A stretch of DNA of 64,000 nucleotides from Cryobacterium sp. Y57 (GTDB lineage: Bacteria > Actinomycetota > Actinomycetes > Actinomycetales > Microbacteriaceae), in the NCBI RefSeq assembly GCF_002929505.1, contig NZ_PJJL01000067.1:124001-188000 (forward strand). Reading direction: 5' to 3'. Position 1 is the stretch's first letter. Each line of letters starts with the position of its first letter. This document shows positions 55,500 through 64,000 of this stretch, piece by piece. Position numbers and translations under genes: made by a program. Below the pieces are notes generated by a model. It saw only the letters and a program-made list of their open reading frames with translations, did no database searches and was not told the origin of the DNA.

Positions 55500-56686
55500 A
55501 GTGTGTCTCCTGCGGCCGCACGAGCGACCGTTCGCGGTTTATTCGGGCGTGGTTCGATGATTGGTGCAGCCGCCTCCGGGAGGCGGATGGTGAAAGTGGA
55601 TCCGCTGCCGGGCTGCGACCAGACGCGAATGTCGCCGCCGTGGTTTTGCACGACGTGCTTGACAATGGACAGGCCGAGGCCTGTCCCACCGGTATGCCGC
55701 GATCGAGCCTGGTCGACGCGGAAGAAGCGTTCGAACACCCGGTCTATGTCGCTCTCGGCGATGCCGACTCCCTGGTCGGTCACGGTGATCTCGACGATGC
55801 CCTTCTGCAGGCGCACGCCGACGCCGACTCGCGACCCCTCAAGGGAATAGTTCACCGCGTTTGTGACGAGGTTATGCACGGCGACGGTGAGTAAAGCTTC
55901 GTCACCGAACACCCGGGCCCCGGACTTCTTGCCGATGACGATCGTGATGCGCTCGGCCTCGGCGACGACCCGACTTTGATCGACCGCTGCGGCGACGATG
56001 TCATCGACACTGAGAATCTCCGGTTCCGCGAGGGCATCCTGCGCCTGCAGTCGGGACAGCTCGATGATCTCCTGGGTGAGGCGGCCGAGCCTCGCCGACT
56101 CTGTCGTCAACCGGTTGGCAAAGCGGCGAACCTGCTCCGGTTCATCCGCTGCCTGGTTGAGAGCCTCGGCGAGCAGACCGACGGAGGCGATGGGGGTCTT
56201 CAGTTCGTGGCTGATATTGGCCACGAAGTCGCGGCGCACCTCGTCGAGGCGAAAGGCTTCGGTGCGGTCCTCCGCCAACAACAGTACATATCGCGTGCCG
56301 AGTCGGGCCAGGCGCACCCGAAAGCGCATGCTCGCGTCGCCGAACGGGCCGCGGGAGAGCACCAGGTCTTCGGAGATCGGCTCGCCGGTCTGCCGCACCC
56401 GACGGGCGAGTTCGAGCAGTTCGGGGTGCACCAGCTGCTGGTTCCAGACCAAGCCCAGACTGAGAGCACCCGGGCTGGTCTTGATGACGTTGTTCGACGG
56501 GTCGAGCACGACACCGGCGGTCTCGAGGGCGTCGAGCACCTGATCGATACCGTCGGGCACAGCGGGGTTGACGACATCCGCTGCGCGGCGGCCGTGATGC
56601 TCGGCGACGTGTATGAGCGACACGAAACCGGCGCCGACACCGAGCCCGAGTGCCAGCGACAGCAATAGCAGCCACGTCGATTCCAT
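55496..56686 (-). CDS. senX3: Phosphate sensor kinase SenX3
   Basis: A 396-residue PhoR-type kinase. One N-terminal membrane segment (about 5-27) precedes a PAS-like region (about 50-150), HisKA with VANISHELKTPIASVGLLAEAL, and HATPase_c with NLVTNAVNYS, VTDQGVGIAESD and GGTGLGLSIVKHVV. Its stop overlaps the regX3 start (ATGA). It presumably responds to the Pst-PhoU complex. It is divergent from phoU across about 180 bp that would hold both promoters. Confidence 0.93.
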   Translation of the reverse strand: MESTWLLLLSLALGLGVGAGFVSLIHVAEHHGRRAADVVNPAVPDGIDQVLDALETAGVVLDPSNNVIKTSPGALSLGLVWNQQLVHPELLELARRVRQTGEPISEDLVLSRGPFGDASMRFRVRLARLGTRYVLLLAEDRTEAFRLDEVRRDFVANISHELKTPIASVGLLAEALNQAADEPEQVRRFANRLTTESARLGRLTQEIIELSRLQAQDALAEPEILSVDDIVAAAVDQSRVVAEAERITIVIGKKSGARVFGDEALLTVAVHNLVTNAVNYSLEGSRVGVGVRLQKGIVEITVTDQGVGIAESDIDRVFERFFRVDQARSRHTGGTGLGLSIVKHVVQNHGGDIRVWSQPGSGSTFTIRLPEAAAPIIEPRPNKPRTVARAAAGDTL

Positions 56687-56865
56687 CTCTACAGATTACT
56701 GACAGTATTCGTCCCTCGTTCGCAACGCATCTGCGCCGGGCCCTGTACTTTAGTTAGTGTTCAAGTGGGCGGCACCTGCCGTTAACCTAAATTCGACACC
56801 ATATACCGGTGGCCAAGGCTGGTCACACAGATCGTGCGTGTTCGCGCGGCCGGAAGGATCACCCC

Positions 56866-57522
56866 ATGCGCGATGTATTCCAACAGGAACTCGCCGAAGT
56901 TCAACAGCGACTCGTCGATATCGCCCGGCTCGTCGCGATTTCTATGGACAAAGCAACACGCGCCTTCAATGAGAGCGACGTGAGTCTGGCCGAAGAGGCC
57001 ATCACCGAAGACGAGAAGATCGACGAACTCACCGTTGAACTCGATGAGCTCGCCATCACCATTCTTGCGCGCCAGCAGCCGGTCGCCCGCGACCTGCGCA
57101 TCGTGGTCAGCGCCTTGCGCATCAGCGCCTCTCTCGAGCGGATGGGCGACCTCGCCACCCACATCGCCCAGCTGGCCCGGTACCGGTTTCCCGACAAGGT
57201 CATCCCCAAGGGTCTGCGCAGCACCTTCGCCGAGATGGGCGCCCTTGACGTGGTCATCGCGAACATGCTCACCGAGTTGCTCACCAACCAAAACATGCAG
57301 CTCGCCGACAGGATTCGCAACGAAGACGACAAGGTCGACGCCCTGCACCTGAGCGTGTTCGACGCCGTGCTCGGCGAAACCTGGAAGGGACTAGCCGCCG
57401 ACACGGTCGACGCGACCCTGGCCAGCCGGTACCACGAACGATTTGCTGACCACGCAGTCTCCATCGCCAAAAAGGTGCAATACCTCGGCACGGGCGCCTG
57501 GCACCAGGACGACAGCGCCTGA
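56866..57522 (+). CDS. phoU: Phosphate signalling protein PhoU
   Basis: A 218-residue PhoU with two three-helix repeats: FQQELAEVQQRLVDIARLV...DEKIDELTVELDE and NMLTELLTNQNMQLADRI...DDKVDALH, plus the metal-binding type motifs around ERMGDLATHIAQLAR. It links the Pst transporter to SenX3. The ATG at 56866 follows GGAAGGATC. It is divergent from senX3-regX3 and followed by a strong terminator. Confidence 0.94.
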   Translation: MRDVFQQELAEVQQRLVDIARLVAISMDKATRAFNESDVSLAEEAITEDEKIDELTVELDELAITILARQQPVARDLRIVVSALRISASLERMGDLATHIAQLARYRFPDKVIPKGLRSTFAEMGALDVVIANMLTELLTNQNMQLADRIRNEDDKVDALHLSVFDAVLGETWKGLAADTVDATLASRYHERFADHAVSIAKKVQYLGTGAWHQDDSA

Positions 57523-57535
57523 GTTCGTGATCAAG

Positions 57536-57571
57536 AAAAGCCCCGGAGCATCCGCTTCCGGGGCCTTTTTT
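57536..57571 (+). terminator. Intrinsic terminator of phoU
   Basis: Stem AAAAGCCCCGGA with TCCGGGGCCTTTTTT and a 9-nt loop, followed by T residues, about 14 bp behind the stop. The loop contains the window's frequent GCATCCGC word. Confidence 0.93.
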
Positions 57572-57595
57572 GTAGGTTCGCTGCGGCCAGGTTCG

Positions 57596-57685
57596 CATAA
57601 CTCCTGCAATTTCATCGCCGACAGCGTGCCGACCGCGTAATCACGCGGGACGTGCTGCGGCGTCGAAGGATTTGCAGGAGTTATG
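57596..57685. repeat. 14-bp inverted repeat enclosing a nested hairpin
   Basis: CATAACTCCTGCAA (57596-57609) and its exact complement TTGCAGGAGTTATG (57672-57685) enclose about 62 bp. The enclosed segment holds a perfect CCGCGT/ACGCGG hairpin with an AATC loop. It lies between the phoU terminator and the gpmA stop. It looks like a small stem-loop element; no ORF is inside. Confidence 0.7.
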
Positions 57686-57729
57686 GGAATAAGCCGGTGC
57701 GCACCGGGCCTGTCGCGTGGGTGCGGAGG

Positions 57730-58482
57730 CTACTTAGTGTTGCCCTGGGCGGCCACAGCGGCCGCGCCGGCCGCAGCAGCTTCGGGGTCGAGGTACTCCC
57801 CCGGTGCGAGCGGCATGAGGTCTTCGCCGAGCTGGTAGACGAGCGGAATTCCGGTGGGGATGTTCAGCTCGGCGATGTCGGCGTCGCTGATTCCGTCGAG
57901 GTGCTTGACCAGGGCGCGCAGGGAGTTGCCGTGTGCGGTGACCAGTACGGTTTTGCCCGCGCGCAGATCGGGCGCGATGTCGGACTGCCAATAGGGCAGC
58001 ATCCGCTCGACAACATCTTTGAGGCACTCGGTGCGGGGCAGGTCGGCGCCGAGGCCCGCGTAGCGGATGTCGTGCGCCTGCGAGAACTCGCTCGAGTCGT
58101 CGAGCACGGGCGGTGGGGTGTCGTAGGAGCGGCGCCAGAGCATGAACTGTTCCTGGCCGAATTTCGCCTGAGTCGCGGCCTTGTCCAGGCCCTGCAGCCC
58201 GCCATAGTGGCGTTCATTGAGGCGCCAGGAACGCCTCACCGGGATCCACGAGCGGCCGGCCTCGTCGAGCGCGAGATTCGCGGTCTGGATGGCGCGGGAG
58301 AGCAGACTGGTGTGCAGCAGGTCGGGCAGCAGGCCGGCATCCCGCAGCAGCGTGCCGGCGCGCGCGGCTTCGCCAGCACCCTGCTCACTCAGGGGCACAT
58401 CGACCCAGCCGGTGAACAGGTTCTGCTGGTTCCAGGTGCTTTGGCCGTGGCGGAGAAGGACGAGTGTGTAGGGGGCAGGCAT
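57730..58482 (-). CDS. gpmA: 2,3-bisphosphoglycerate-dependent phosphoglycerate mutase
   Basis: A 250-residue glycolytic enzyme interconverting 3- and 2-phosphoglycerate. The phosphohistidine motif [20 protein letters not shown] opens the protein. [18 protein letters not shown] and [17 protein letters not shown] (second catalytic His) follow. The C-terminal Ala-rich tail is slightly longer than in E. coli. It lies downstream of the YgfZ-like gene's opposite end, in the same direction, with its own start at 58482. Confidence 0.95.
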   Translation of the reverse strand: MPAPYTLVLLRHGQSTWNQQNLFTGWVDVPLSEQGAGEAARAGTLLRDAGLLPDLLHTSLLSRAIQTANLALDEAGRSWIPVRRSWRLNERHYGGLQGLDKAATQAKFGQEQFMLWRRSYDTPPPVLDDSSEFSQAHDIRYAGLGADLPRTECLKDVVERMLPYWQSDIAPDLRAGKTVLVTAHGNSLRALVKHLDGISDADIAELNIPTGIPLVYQLGEDLMPLAPGEYLDPEAAAAGAAAVAAQGNTK

Positions 58483-58512
58483 GTGCCCACTCTATCGAGC
58501 GGCGGGGTGGAC

Positions 58513-59721
58513 TCAGTGACCGGGGGTACGGATGCCCAGGCGAGGCAGACGGGGGATGTCAGCGACGGACCCGGCCGACTGCGGCACGATAATCTCCTGG
58601 CTGGCCGAGATGGAGATCCCCTCGGAGGCGACGTACAGCGTCGACGCAGCCGGAATGGTGCGCTTGATCACCGCGAGCGCGATCGGCCCGAGCTCGTAGT
58701 GGATTCCGCTCGAGGTGATGACGCCGACGGTGACCCGCTCGGCTTCCTGCTCGGGCCTGACGCGATCGGCCTGGACCGGGTCGCCGGGGGAAGGTAGCAC
58801 ACCCTCTGATCCGTCGAGGTGCAGCATGACCAGCCGGCGCGGCGGGTGGCCGAGGTTGTGCACCTTCGCGACGGTTTCCTGCCCGCGGTAGCAGCCTTTG
58901 CTCAGGTGCACGGCGGTGCGCAGCCAGTCCAGTTCGTGCGGGATGCTCTTCTCATCGACCTCGCGGGCCCGGCGCGGCCGCCAGGCGGCGATGCGCAGCG
59001 CTTCGAGGGCGAGGAGTCCTGCGGGTTTCACGGACGAGGTAGCTGCGGCGCCGGTGGGCGTGACGGTCACGGTTCCAGCGGCCAGGGCATCGCGCAGGGC
59101 CGGCAGGCTGGTCCGGGGCACGAGGGTTTCCGTGTAGGTCCAGTGGGTTCCGGGGTGCTCAGGGGTTTCGGCGTACTGGTAGCCGCCGCGGGCGACTTCG
59201 GCCCATGGGTCCAGCCAGGTCAGGGGCACGTCGTTCGGGGCTGCGGGAGCGATGCCGAGGGTGGCGGGAGCATCCGTCATGGCGCCGATCGTGGCGTAAG
59301 CGAGGGTGTGGTCGACGACCTGTACGCGCAGCATGAACTTCATGCGGTCGAGGAATTTCTGGAGGCCGGGCAGCTCGGCTGCCTCGATCAGAAGCCAGGT
59401 CTCGACGCCGTCGTCGAGCACGCGGATGGCGTATTCGAGACGTCCAGTGGGGTCGAGCAGCAACATCTCGGTGGATTCGCCCGGTGCAAGGCTTTTCAGT
59501 TCCTGGCTGGCGATGGAATTGAGCCAGGTGAGGCGGTCGGGGCCGGCGACGGAGAGCACGCCGCGGTGGGACAGGTCGACGATGGAGCTGCCGGCAGCGA
59601 GCGTGCGCTGCTCGATCATGGGGTTGCCGTAGTGTGCGGCGACGCCGGTGTCGATGCCTTGGGCTTGCACCGCGCCGGGCAGGCCGAGCAGCGGGGAGGA
59701 AGTTGGGGCCGGGTCAGTCAT
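58513..59721 (-). CDS. YgfZ/GcvT-like folate-binding protein
   Basis: A 402-residue protein related to GcvT and YgfZ, which support iron-sulfur enzyme maturation using tetrahydrofolate. The family motif KGCYRGQETVAKVHNLGHPPRRL is present near residue 285, with the N-terminal GNPMIEQRTLAAGSSIVDLSHRG. The ATG at 59721 is chosen because homology begins a few residues after it; the frame is open to 59841. Neighbours on the same strand include a nitrobindin-like protein upstream across palindromic element copy 5. Confidence 0.87.
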   Translation of the reverse strand: MTDPAPTSSPLLGLPGAVQAQGIDTGVAAHYGNPMIEQRTLAAGSSIVDLSHRGVLSVAGPDRLTWLNSIASQELKSLAPGESTEMLLLDPTGRLEYAIRVLDDGVETWLLIEAAELPGLQKFLDRMKFMLRVQVVDHTLAYATIGAMTDAPATLGIAPAAPNDVPLTWLDPWAEVARGGYQYAETPEHPGTHWTYTETLVPRTSLPALRDALAAGTVTVTPTGAAATSSVKPAGLLALEALRIAAWRPRRAREVDEKSIPHELDWLRTAVHLSKGCYRGQETVAKVHNLGHPPRRLVMLHLDGSEGVLPSPGDPVQADRVRPEQEAERVTVGVITSSGIHYELGPIALAVIKRTIPAASTLYVASEGISISASQEIIVPQSAGSVADIPRLPRLGIRTPGH

Positions 59722-59849
59722 GTCGCTCAATTCTGCCGGCCCGGGTTGTGGGCGGCGATCGTGCTTCGATGCGTGGGCCAGCACTATCAACAGTACGACT
59801 ACGCGATTTATTCGGTGAAGGGGCGGGCACACGGACTTCACCGCGCGAC

Positions 59850-59918
59850 TGGGCCCACCTTATGAACGTGGGCCCAGTTTATAAACTGGGCCTGGGACGG
59901 GGCCCGGGCCCCGTCCCA
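59850..59918 (-). repeat. Palindromic 3' element, copy 5
   Basis: Same orientation as copies 2 and 4: GGGCCCACCTTATGAAC, arms around CAGTTTATAAACTG, then a perfect 26-bp palindrome (59893-59918) centred on GGGCCCGGGCCC. It lies about 17 bp behind the stop of the nitrobindin-like gene on the minus strand. Confidence 0.92.
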
Positions 59919-59934
59919 GAAAGAGCGGTGGGGG

Positions 59935-60711
59935 CTATTGCACTCGGGCCAGGCGGCCGGAGGCGTGGGTGCGCAGCTCCTGGCCGAGGGCGGCGATGTC
60001 CCAGGCCCAGAGCAGGTGGTTGTCGACCAGGCCGTAGAGGCGCGTGGCAGCAGCGTAGGGCTTGGCGCCCGCTGTGCGGAGCACGGCATCCGTCGCGAGA
60101 TCGATGCGCGGGCCCGTGACCTGACCCAGGTAGAGCTCGGCGACACCACCGGGGTGCACGAGGGTGACCTCAATATCGAAGCCGCCATCACTGTTGCGCA
60201 GCGTTTCAACGGCGGCAGCCGAGGTGAACGGACGCTCGCCCGTGCCGGGCAGCATGCCGGGGCCGGGGTCGCCGTCACCCTGATGACGGCTGAGCCGCCA
60301 GTATCCGGTTTCGGTGACCAACGGTGTTTTCTCGTCGGACATCATCTCGGGAGGCAGCGCTTGGGGCAGCGCGGGGACCACGCCGGCGGCATCGGTTTCG
60401 GCGGCAGCGGCTTCGGCGGCAGCGGCTTCGGCGGCAGCGGTTTCGGCGGCAGCGGTTTCGATAGCAGCGGACGAATCGGCGGATGCAGCGGCATCCGCTT
60501 CGCGAGAAGTGACCTCGGGCTCGAGCCAGGTGTAGGAGCTGTAGTTCAGGTGTGGCAGGCCGTCGTGGCTGAAGCTGATGCGGTGGCCGAAAGTAGCACT
60601 GACCGACTCTTCGCCGATTTTGTATTCGAGTACGCCGGAGCCCTCCCAGACTCCGATCAACCAAGAGAGTGGAACGAGTTCGGACGGCAAACCGACCGGC
60701 AGGTCACGCAT
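59935..60711 (-). CDS. Nitrobindin/FABP-like (DUF1794) protein with an Ala/Glu insert
   Basis: A 258-residue beta-barrel protein of the heme-binding nitrobindin group. The signature IGVWEGSGVLEY (GxWxGxG) lies near residue 20, and the C-terminal barrel strands include GGVAELYLGQVTGPRIDL and LYGLVDNHLLWAWDIAALGQ. Between the first strands and WRLSRHQ is an insert of about 50 residues (about 70-115) rich in Ala and Glu, built partly from a 15-bp tandem repeat. Family members are normally about 190-210 residues, so the insert explains the extra length. A 37-codon membrane ORF lies just upstream. Confidence 0.87.
   Translation of the reverse strand: MRDLPVGLPSELVPLSWLIGVWEGSGVLEYKIGEESVSATFGHRISFSHDGLPHLNYSSYTWLEPEVTSREADAAASADSSAAIETAAAETAAAEAAAAEAAAAETDAAGVVPALPQALPPEMMSDEKTPLVTETGYWRLSRHQGDGDPGPGMLPGTGERPFTSAAAVETLRNSDGGFDIEVTLVHPGGVAELYLGQVTGPRIDLATDAVLRTAGAKPYAAATRLYGLVDNHLLWAWDIAALGQELRTHASGRLARVQ
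60400..60459. repeat. Four tandem 15-bp repeats in the nitrobindin-like gene
   Basis: Four units of GGCGGCAGCGGCTTC (two with a C-to-T change) encode repeated Ala/Glu pentads on the minus strand. Copy-number change would stay in frame. Confidence 0.9.
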
Positions 60712-60717
60712 GCGTGG

Positions 60718-60831
60718 TTACCGCTGCCCCCGGAACAGCTTGAACACGACCATGCCCGATACCCAGGCGATCGACAAGCTGGCCAATCCGAGCAGGCCCA
60801 GGAAGAAAAGTTCAAGCGCTAACAGATCCAT
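60718..60831 (-). CDS. Small single-helix membrane protein
   Basis: A 37-residue ORF starting MDLLALELFFLGLLGLA, one hydrophobic helix and a basic end FKLFRGQR. It stops 6 bp before the nitrobindin-like start, so the two are likely co-translated. It is too short for a family assignment by eye. The hydrophobic run and tight spacing support it as a real gene. Confidence 0.5.
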   Translation of the reverse strand: MDLLALELFFLGLLGLASLSIAWVSGMVVFKLFRGQR

Positions 60832-60854
60832 GCTAGCGAGTCTAGTGCGAGCGG

Positions 60855-61106
60855 TCAGATCGAGACGACGATCGTGGCCGCCACCAGAATAACGATGGCC
60901 CCGGTGACGCTCATGGTGACCCGTTTGACGTAGCCCTCTTTGGTTCGGGTGGCGATCTGCAGGCCCAGCGTCACAAGGGTGCAGACAGCCAGAGTGAGAC
61001 CGATCCAGCTGATCTCCGACCCGTCGGTGGCGAGAATCGCGGTAAGAATTGCGCCCCCAATTGCCAGTAACCACACGGTCGCGATCGTTTTCCAGTGCCA
61101 GCTCAC
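60855..61106 (-). CDS. Small membrane protein of unknown function
   Basis: An 83-residue protein with three hydrophobic helices (about 8-25, 33-50 and 63-82) and a short charged loop TRTKEGYVKR. It starts MSWHWKTIATVWLL. No recognised domain. It is upstream of, and in line with, the small ORF and nitrobindin-like gene, and divergent from glnR. Confidence 0.7.
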   Translation of the reverse strand: MSWHWKTIATVWLLAIGGAILTAILATDGSEISWIGLTLAVCTLVTLGLQIATRTKEGYVKRVTMSVTGAIVILVAATIVVSI

Positions 61107-61178
61107 GTGTCTATTCTGCCTGACCGCCTGCGTTTCATGGCACGCTAGTATAAATTTCGAGATACTTGGAGGGCGCGA

Positions 61179-61871
61179 GTGGCGCAGTTGTTGATCCTGA
61201 CCTCGGTGGCCAACAATGATGTGCTCCCCGCCCTGGCGTTGCTGTCACACAGCGCGAAACTGATTCCCGCCCAGGCGGACCAACTCATCAATGCGCCCGA
61301 TTCAGATGTCATTCTGGTCGACGCCCGCAGCAATCTCGCCGCGGCCAAGTCCCTGTGCCAGATTCTGCGGACCATGGGCAGCTCCACTCCCCTGCTGTTG
61401 GTGGTCACCGAAGGCGGCCTCGCCGCTGTCAGCCCTGATTGGGGCGTCGACGACGTCATTCTCGACACGGCCGGTCCCGCCGAAGTGGATGCCCGCATTC
61501 GCCTGACCGCGGGGCGCCTCGCCCGCACGGAGTCGTCGAACACGATTCGTGCCGCCGGAGTCGTCATCGACGAGGCGAGCTATTCGGCGAAGGTGCACGG
61601 CAAGCCGCTCGACCTCACCTACAAGGAGTTCGAGTTGCTGCGGTTTCTGGCAGCGCATCCGTCGCGCGTTTTCACCCGCGAACAGCTGCTGAGCGAGGTG
61701 TGGGGCTACGACTATTTCGGCGGAACCCGCACGGTTGACGTGCACGTGCGGCGCCTGCGCGCCAAGCTCGGCGACCAGGAGTCGCTCATTGGCACGGTGC
61801 GCAATGTCGGCTACCGTTTCACTGTGCACGAAGAAAACGATGAGCGGGTTCCCAATTCTGTCCGCGCTTAG
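61179..61871 (+). CDS. glnR: Nitrogen regulator GlnR (atypical OmpR-type)
   Basis: A 230-residue regulator closely resembling Streptomyces GlnR. The degenerate receiver keeps [21 protein letters not shown] and [15 protein letters not shown] but lacks the normal phosphorylation pocket order. The winged helix has [38 protein letters not shown] and [11 protein letters not shown]. GlnR controls glutamine synthetase and ammonium/nitrate genes and has no dedicated kinase, consistent with the lack of one here. GTG start. Its 3' end overlaps the mshD start by 32 bp. Confidence 0.9.
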   Translation: MAQLLILTSVANNDVLPALALLSHSAKLIPAQADQLINAPDSDVILVDARSNLAAAKSLCQILRTMGSSTPLLLVVTEGGLAAVSPDWGVDDVILDTAGPAEVDARIRLTAGRLARTESSNTIRAAGVVIDEASYSAKVHGKPLDLTYKEFELLRFLAAHPSRVFTREQLLSEVWGYDYFGGTRTVDVHVRRLRAKLGDQESLIGTVRNVGYRFTVHEENDERVPNSVRA

Positions 61872-62712
61872 TACAGCGGATGCCGCTGGGCTGGCTACCT
61901 TTCACCGGGTCGCCGATTCCGCGCTGGCCTTCGACGGCTACGCGCCGTTTAACGAGCAGGCACTGTACGACCTGCAGGCGGGCCGGCGAACCGCCTATCT
62001 GGTGCGAATAAACGAACTCGTCGTCGGGGCGTCGCTGGGAGGGGCGGGCGAGATTGACCTTGTGATTAGCCCGACCTATCGGCGGCGCGGGTATGGGCGC
62101 ACGGCGGCGCACGATCTCGCCGAGGCCGCGCCGGATGGCGTGACCGCCTGGTCGCACGGCGATCATCCAGCAGCCCGGGCGCTCGCGAGTGAGCTTCACT
62201 TCGTCGCTGCGCGCACGTTGCTGGAAATGCGCAAGCCCCTGCTTGACGAGGCGACGGCATCCGCTCCTGCCACTGATGAAGATATTTCGGTATTTCGGGT
62301 CGGGACTGATGAGGCAGAGTGGGTGGCGCTGAACGCGCTCATTTTTGCAGCACACCCGGAACAGGGCGCTATCACCGAGGCTGACCTGGCGGCGCGGCAG
62401 GCGGAGTCATGGTTCAAAGCCGACGACTTTCTGATTTTACGTAACGCCGCCGGCCGCATGATCGGCTACAACTGGCTCAAGGTCGATGGAACGATCGGCG
62501 AGATCTATGTGATCGGGGTGCATCCGGATGCCGCTGGCCGCGGCCTGGGACGAGTGCTCATGCAGGCTGGTCTGCACCGCCTGGCCGACGCGGGTTGCAC
62601 GACCGCCTCGCTCTATGTCGAGGCCGACAGCTTCGGACCGGTGCACCTGTATCGGGCGGTGGGTTTTATCGACCACACGGTCGACGTGCAGTACCGCCGC
62701 ATCACCGACTGA
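61840..62712 (+). CDS. mshD: Mycothiol synthase (acetyltransferase)
   Basis: Acetylates Cys-GlcN-Ins in the last step of mycothiol synthesis. A 290-residue tandem GNAT protein. The first domain (about 10-140) is degenerate but keeps [23 protein letters not shown], and the second (about 145-290) has [21 protein letters not shown] and [21 protein letters not shown]. The ATG at 61840 is inside the glnR end; the open frame upstream belongs to glnR in another frame. It is the clearest sign that the host makes mycothiol. Confidence 0.92.
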   Translation: MSGFPILSALSTADAAGLATFHRVADSALAFDGYAPFNEQALYDLQAGRRTAYLVRINELVVGASLGGAGEIDLVISPTYRRRGYGRTAAHDLAEAAPDGVTAWSHGDHPAARALASELHFVAARTLLEMRKPLLDEATASAPATDEDISVFRVGTDEAEWVALNALIFAAHPEQGAITEADLAARQAESWFKADDFLILRNAAGRMIGYNWLKVDGTIGEIYVIGVHPDAAGRGLGRVLMQAGLHRLADAGCTTASLYVEADSFGPVHLYRAVGFIDHTVDVQYRRITD

Positions 62713-62886
62713 AGGCACCTCACGGGTCGTTGTGCAGGTCGCGGCCGGAAGAAAACCGAAGTTGGGAAGCAGTGCTCCGCGCGCCTCACACGCGACACGC
62801 CGAAAAGTCAACGGCCGCCGGATTATTTCGCCAGACGTTCACCCCGTTCGTCACGGCGGCGCGACCAAGGGTGTCAGGATGGTCAG

Positions 62887-64000
62887 ATGGACGGCGAAAT
62901 CACCCAAGCAGACTCGGGACTCACAGACTTCGATGACGACTTTGACCCACTCATCGAAAAACTTGACCCGGCGCTGCCCGACGATCGCTACCTCGACCGA
63001 GAACTGAGCTGGCTCGCCTTTAACCAGCGCGTGCTCGAACTGGCCGAAGACGAGAGTCTGCCCGTGCTGGAGCGCACCAACTTTCTGGCCATCTTCGCCA
63101 GCAACCTCGACGAATTCTTCATGGTGCGTGTCGCCGGTCTGAAACGTCGTATTCTCACCGGGCTCGCGGTACCAACCAACGTGGGTCGAGCCGCCCAGGA
63201 TGTGCTCAGCGACATTTCGGCGGCCGCCCACGCTCTGCAGGATCGCCACGCCCTCGCCTTCCAGAAGCTCGTGCGCCCCGCCCTCGCCAACGCGGGGGTC
63301 GACGTCGTGGCCTGGGAAAGCCTGGATGACGCCGATCGCCGATCGCTGCGCACCTACTTCTCGAACCAGATCTTTCCGGTGCTGATGCCCCTCGCGGTCG
63401 ACCCGGCGCATCCGTTTCCCTATATCTCCGGGCTGTCGCTGAATCTGGCTGTGCGGGTGCGCAACTCGAAGACCGGCAAGCAGGAGTTCGCCCGGCTCAA
63501 GGTACCGCCGATGTTGCCGCGGTTCGTGCGGGTGGATTGCACCGAGTCGGTTGACCGCATCCGCTATATCGCGCTGGAGGACCTGATCGCCAACCAGCTC
63601 GGCGACCTGTTTCCGGGCATGGAAATTCTGGAACACCACGTCTTTCGGGTCACCCGCAACGAAGACGTCGAAATCGACGAAGACGAAACCGAGAACCTGA
63701 TCAAAGCGCTCGAGAAAGAGCTGCTGCGACGCCGGTTTGGCCCGCCCATTCGGCTGGAGGTCACCGAGGACATGGACGACGTCACCCTCGGGCTGCTCGT
63801 GCGTGAACTCGACGTGACCGAGCAGGAGGTCTATCACCTGCCAGCGCCTCTCGACCTCGGCGGCCTGTTCGACCTGCGCATCGACCGCCCGGATCTGCAC
63901 TTCGTCAAGCACGTGCCCACAACGGCCGCTCAGCTGCTGCCGAGCGAGCCGAACGCCGAGCAGGACATCTTTGCAGCGGTCGCCAACCGCGACGTGCTGC
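62887..64000 (+). CDS. ppk: Polyphosphate kinase (partial, runs off the window)
   Basis: The first 371 residues of a polyphosphate kinase. The N-terminal domain starts LDRELSWLAFNQRVLELA, with LPVLERTNFLAIFASNLDEFFMVRVAGL. The head domain contains HPFPYISGLSLNLAVRVRN, and the first phospholipase D-like catalytic part begins. The active-site histidines lie beyond 64000. The ATG at 62887 follows AGGA at 9 bp. Placement after phosphate-control and mshD genes suits a role in phosphate storage. Confidence 0.93.
   Translation, partial: MDGEITQADSGLTDFDDDFDPLIEKLDPALPDDRYLDRELSWLAFNQRVLELAEDESLPVLERTNFLAIFASNLDEFFMVRVAGLKRRILTGLAVPTNVGRAAQDVLSDISAAAHALQDRHALAFQKLVRPALANAGVDVVAWESLDDADRRSLRTYFSNQIFPVLMPLAVDPAHPFPYISGLSLNLAVRVRNSKTGKQEFARLKVPPMLPRFVRVDCTESVDRIRYIALEDLIANQLGDLFPGMEILEHHVFRVTRNEDVEIDEDETENLIKALEKELLRRRFGPPIRLEVTEDMDDVTLGLLVRELDVTEQEVYHLPAPLDLGGLFDLRIDRPDLHFVKHVPTTAAQLLPSEPNAEQDIFAAVANRDVL

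Noticed and set aside
56687-56865. PHO box between senX3 and phoU
   Set aside because: GTTAACC-TAAA-TTCGACA resembles paired GTTCACC sites only loosely; not enough to call.

Overview
The window is high-GC DNA from an actinomycete, most likely a member of the Microbacteriaceae (Cryobacterium/Salinibacterium-like). Lineage markers are mshD (mycothiol synthesis), glnR, carD, regX3-senX3, a DUF3263 plus LytR_C pair, a DUF4032 protein, and a fused ispDF beside cysS and rlmB. The genus is an inference. No rRNA, phage, insertion sequence, replication origin or CRISPR array was seen. Two tRNA genes are present.

Layout. 1-5.6 kb: mscL, a very large DUF4011-type helicase relative with eroded ATPase motifs, and corA. 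5.7-11.6 kb: a phosphopantetheinyl transferase, an M1-type metallopeptidase and a Pls/PosA-type single-module synthetase, together a candidate homo-poly(amino acid) locus. 11.7-17.3 kb: cell-envelope genes (DUF2834, a GT2/GtrA pair, a GT39-type glycosyltransferase broken by two lesions, an LCP protein). 17.5-20.1 kb: a NarL-type response regulator, its sensor kinase and a divergent secreted HbpS/GlcG-like protein, resembling the haem/redox-sensing HbpS-SenS-SenR system. 20.1-21.5 kb: gene-poor, with a broken ORF. 21.5-26.8 kb: tRNA-Arg, an HNH nuclease preceded by a small ORF and a terminator, an NlpC/P60 peptidase, a DtxR regulator, serC, DUF2530, DUF3027 and a cold-shock protein. 26.9-32.6 kb: XPB helicase with its partner protein, a RibD_C reductase and a FolP2-like protein. 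32.7-38.8 kb: an OmpR/HK pair, an orphan WXG100 protein, groEL under two CIRCE operators, a DUF3048 lipoprotein and cspA. 39-46.8 kb: LytR_C, DUF3263, msrB, a nitroreductase, a transporter, ABC-F, tRNA-Thr, a DsbA-like protein and an MsmK/UgpC-type ATPase. 46.8-54.8 kb: DUF4032, an AbiEi-like protein, the carD/ispDF/cysS/rlmB block and a lipoprotein. 54.8-64 kb: phosphate and nitrogen control (regX3, senX3, phoU, glnR), gpmA, a YgfZ-like protein, a nitrobindin-like protein, mshD and the start of ppk.

The most unusual signal is a roughly 68-bp palindromic element present five times (30.8, 42.4, 48.2, 49.4 and 59.9 kb). Each copy lies 15-45 bp behind the stop codon of a gene, and every copy has the same orientation relative to that gene's transcription. 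This suggests a lineage-specific RNA 3'-end element. Other points of interest are the Pls/PosA locus, the HbpS-like two-component module with a candidate operator, the helicase relative lacking its Walker lysine, and a small ORF running into an intrinsic terminator ahead of the HNH gene.
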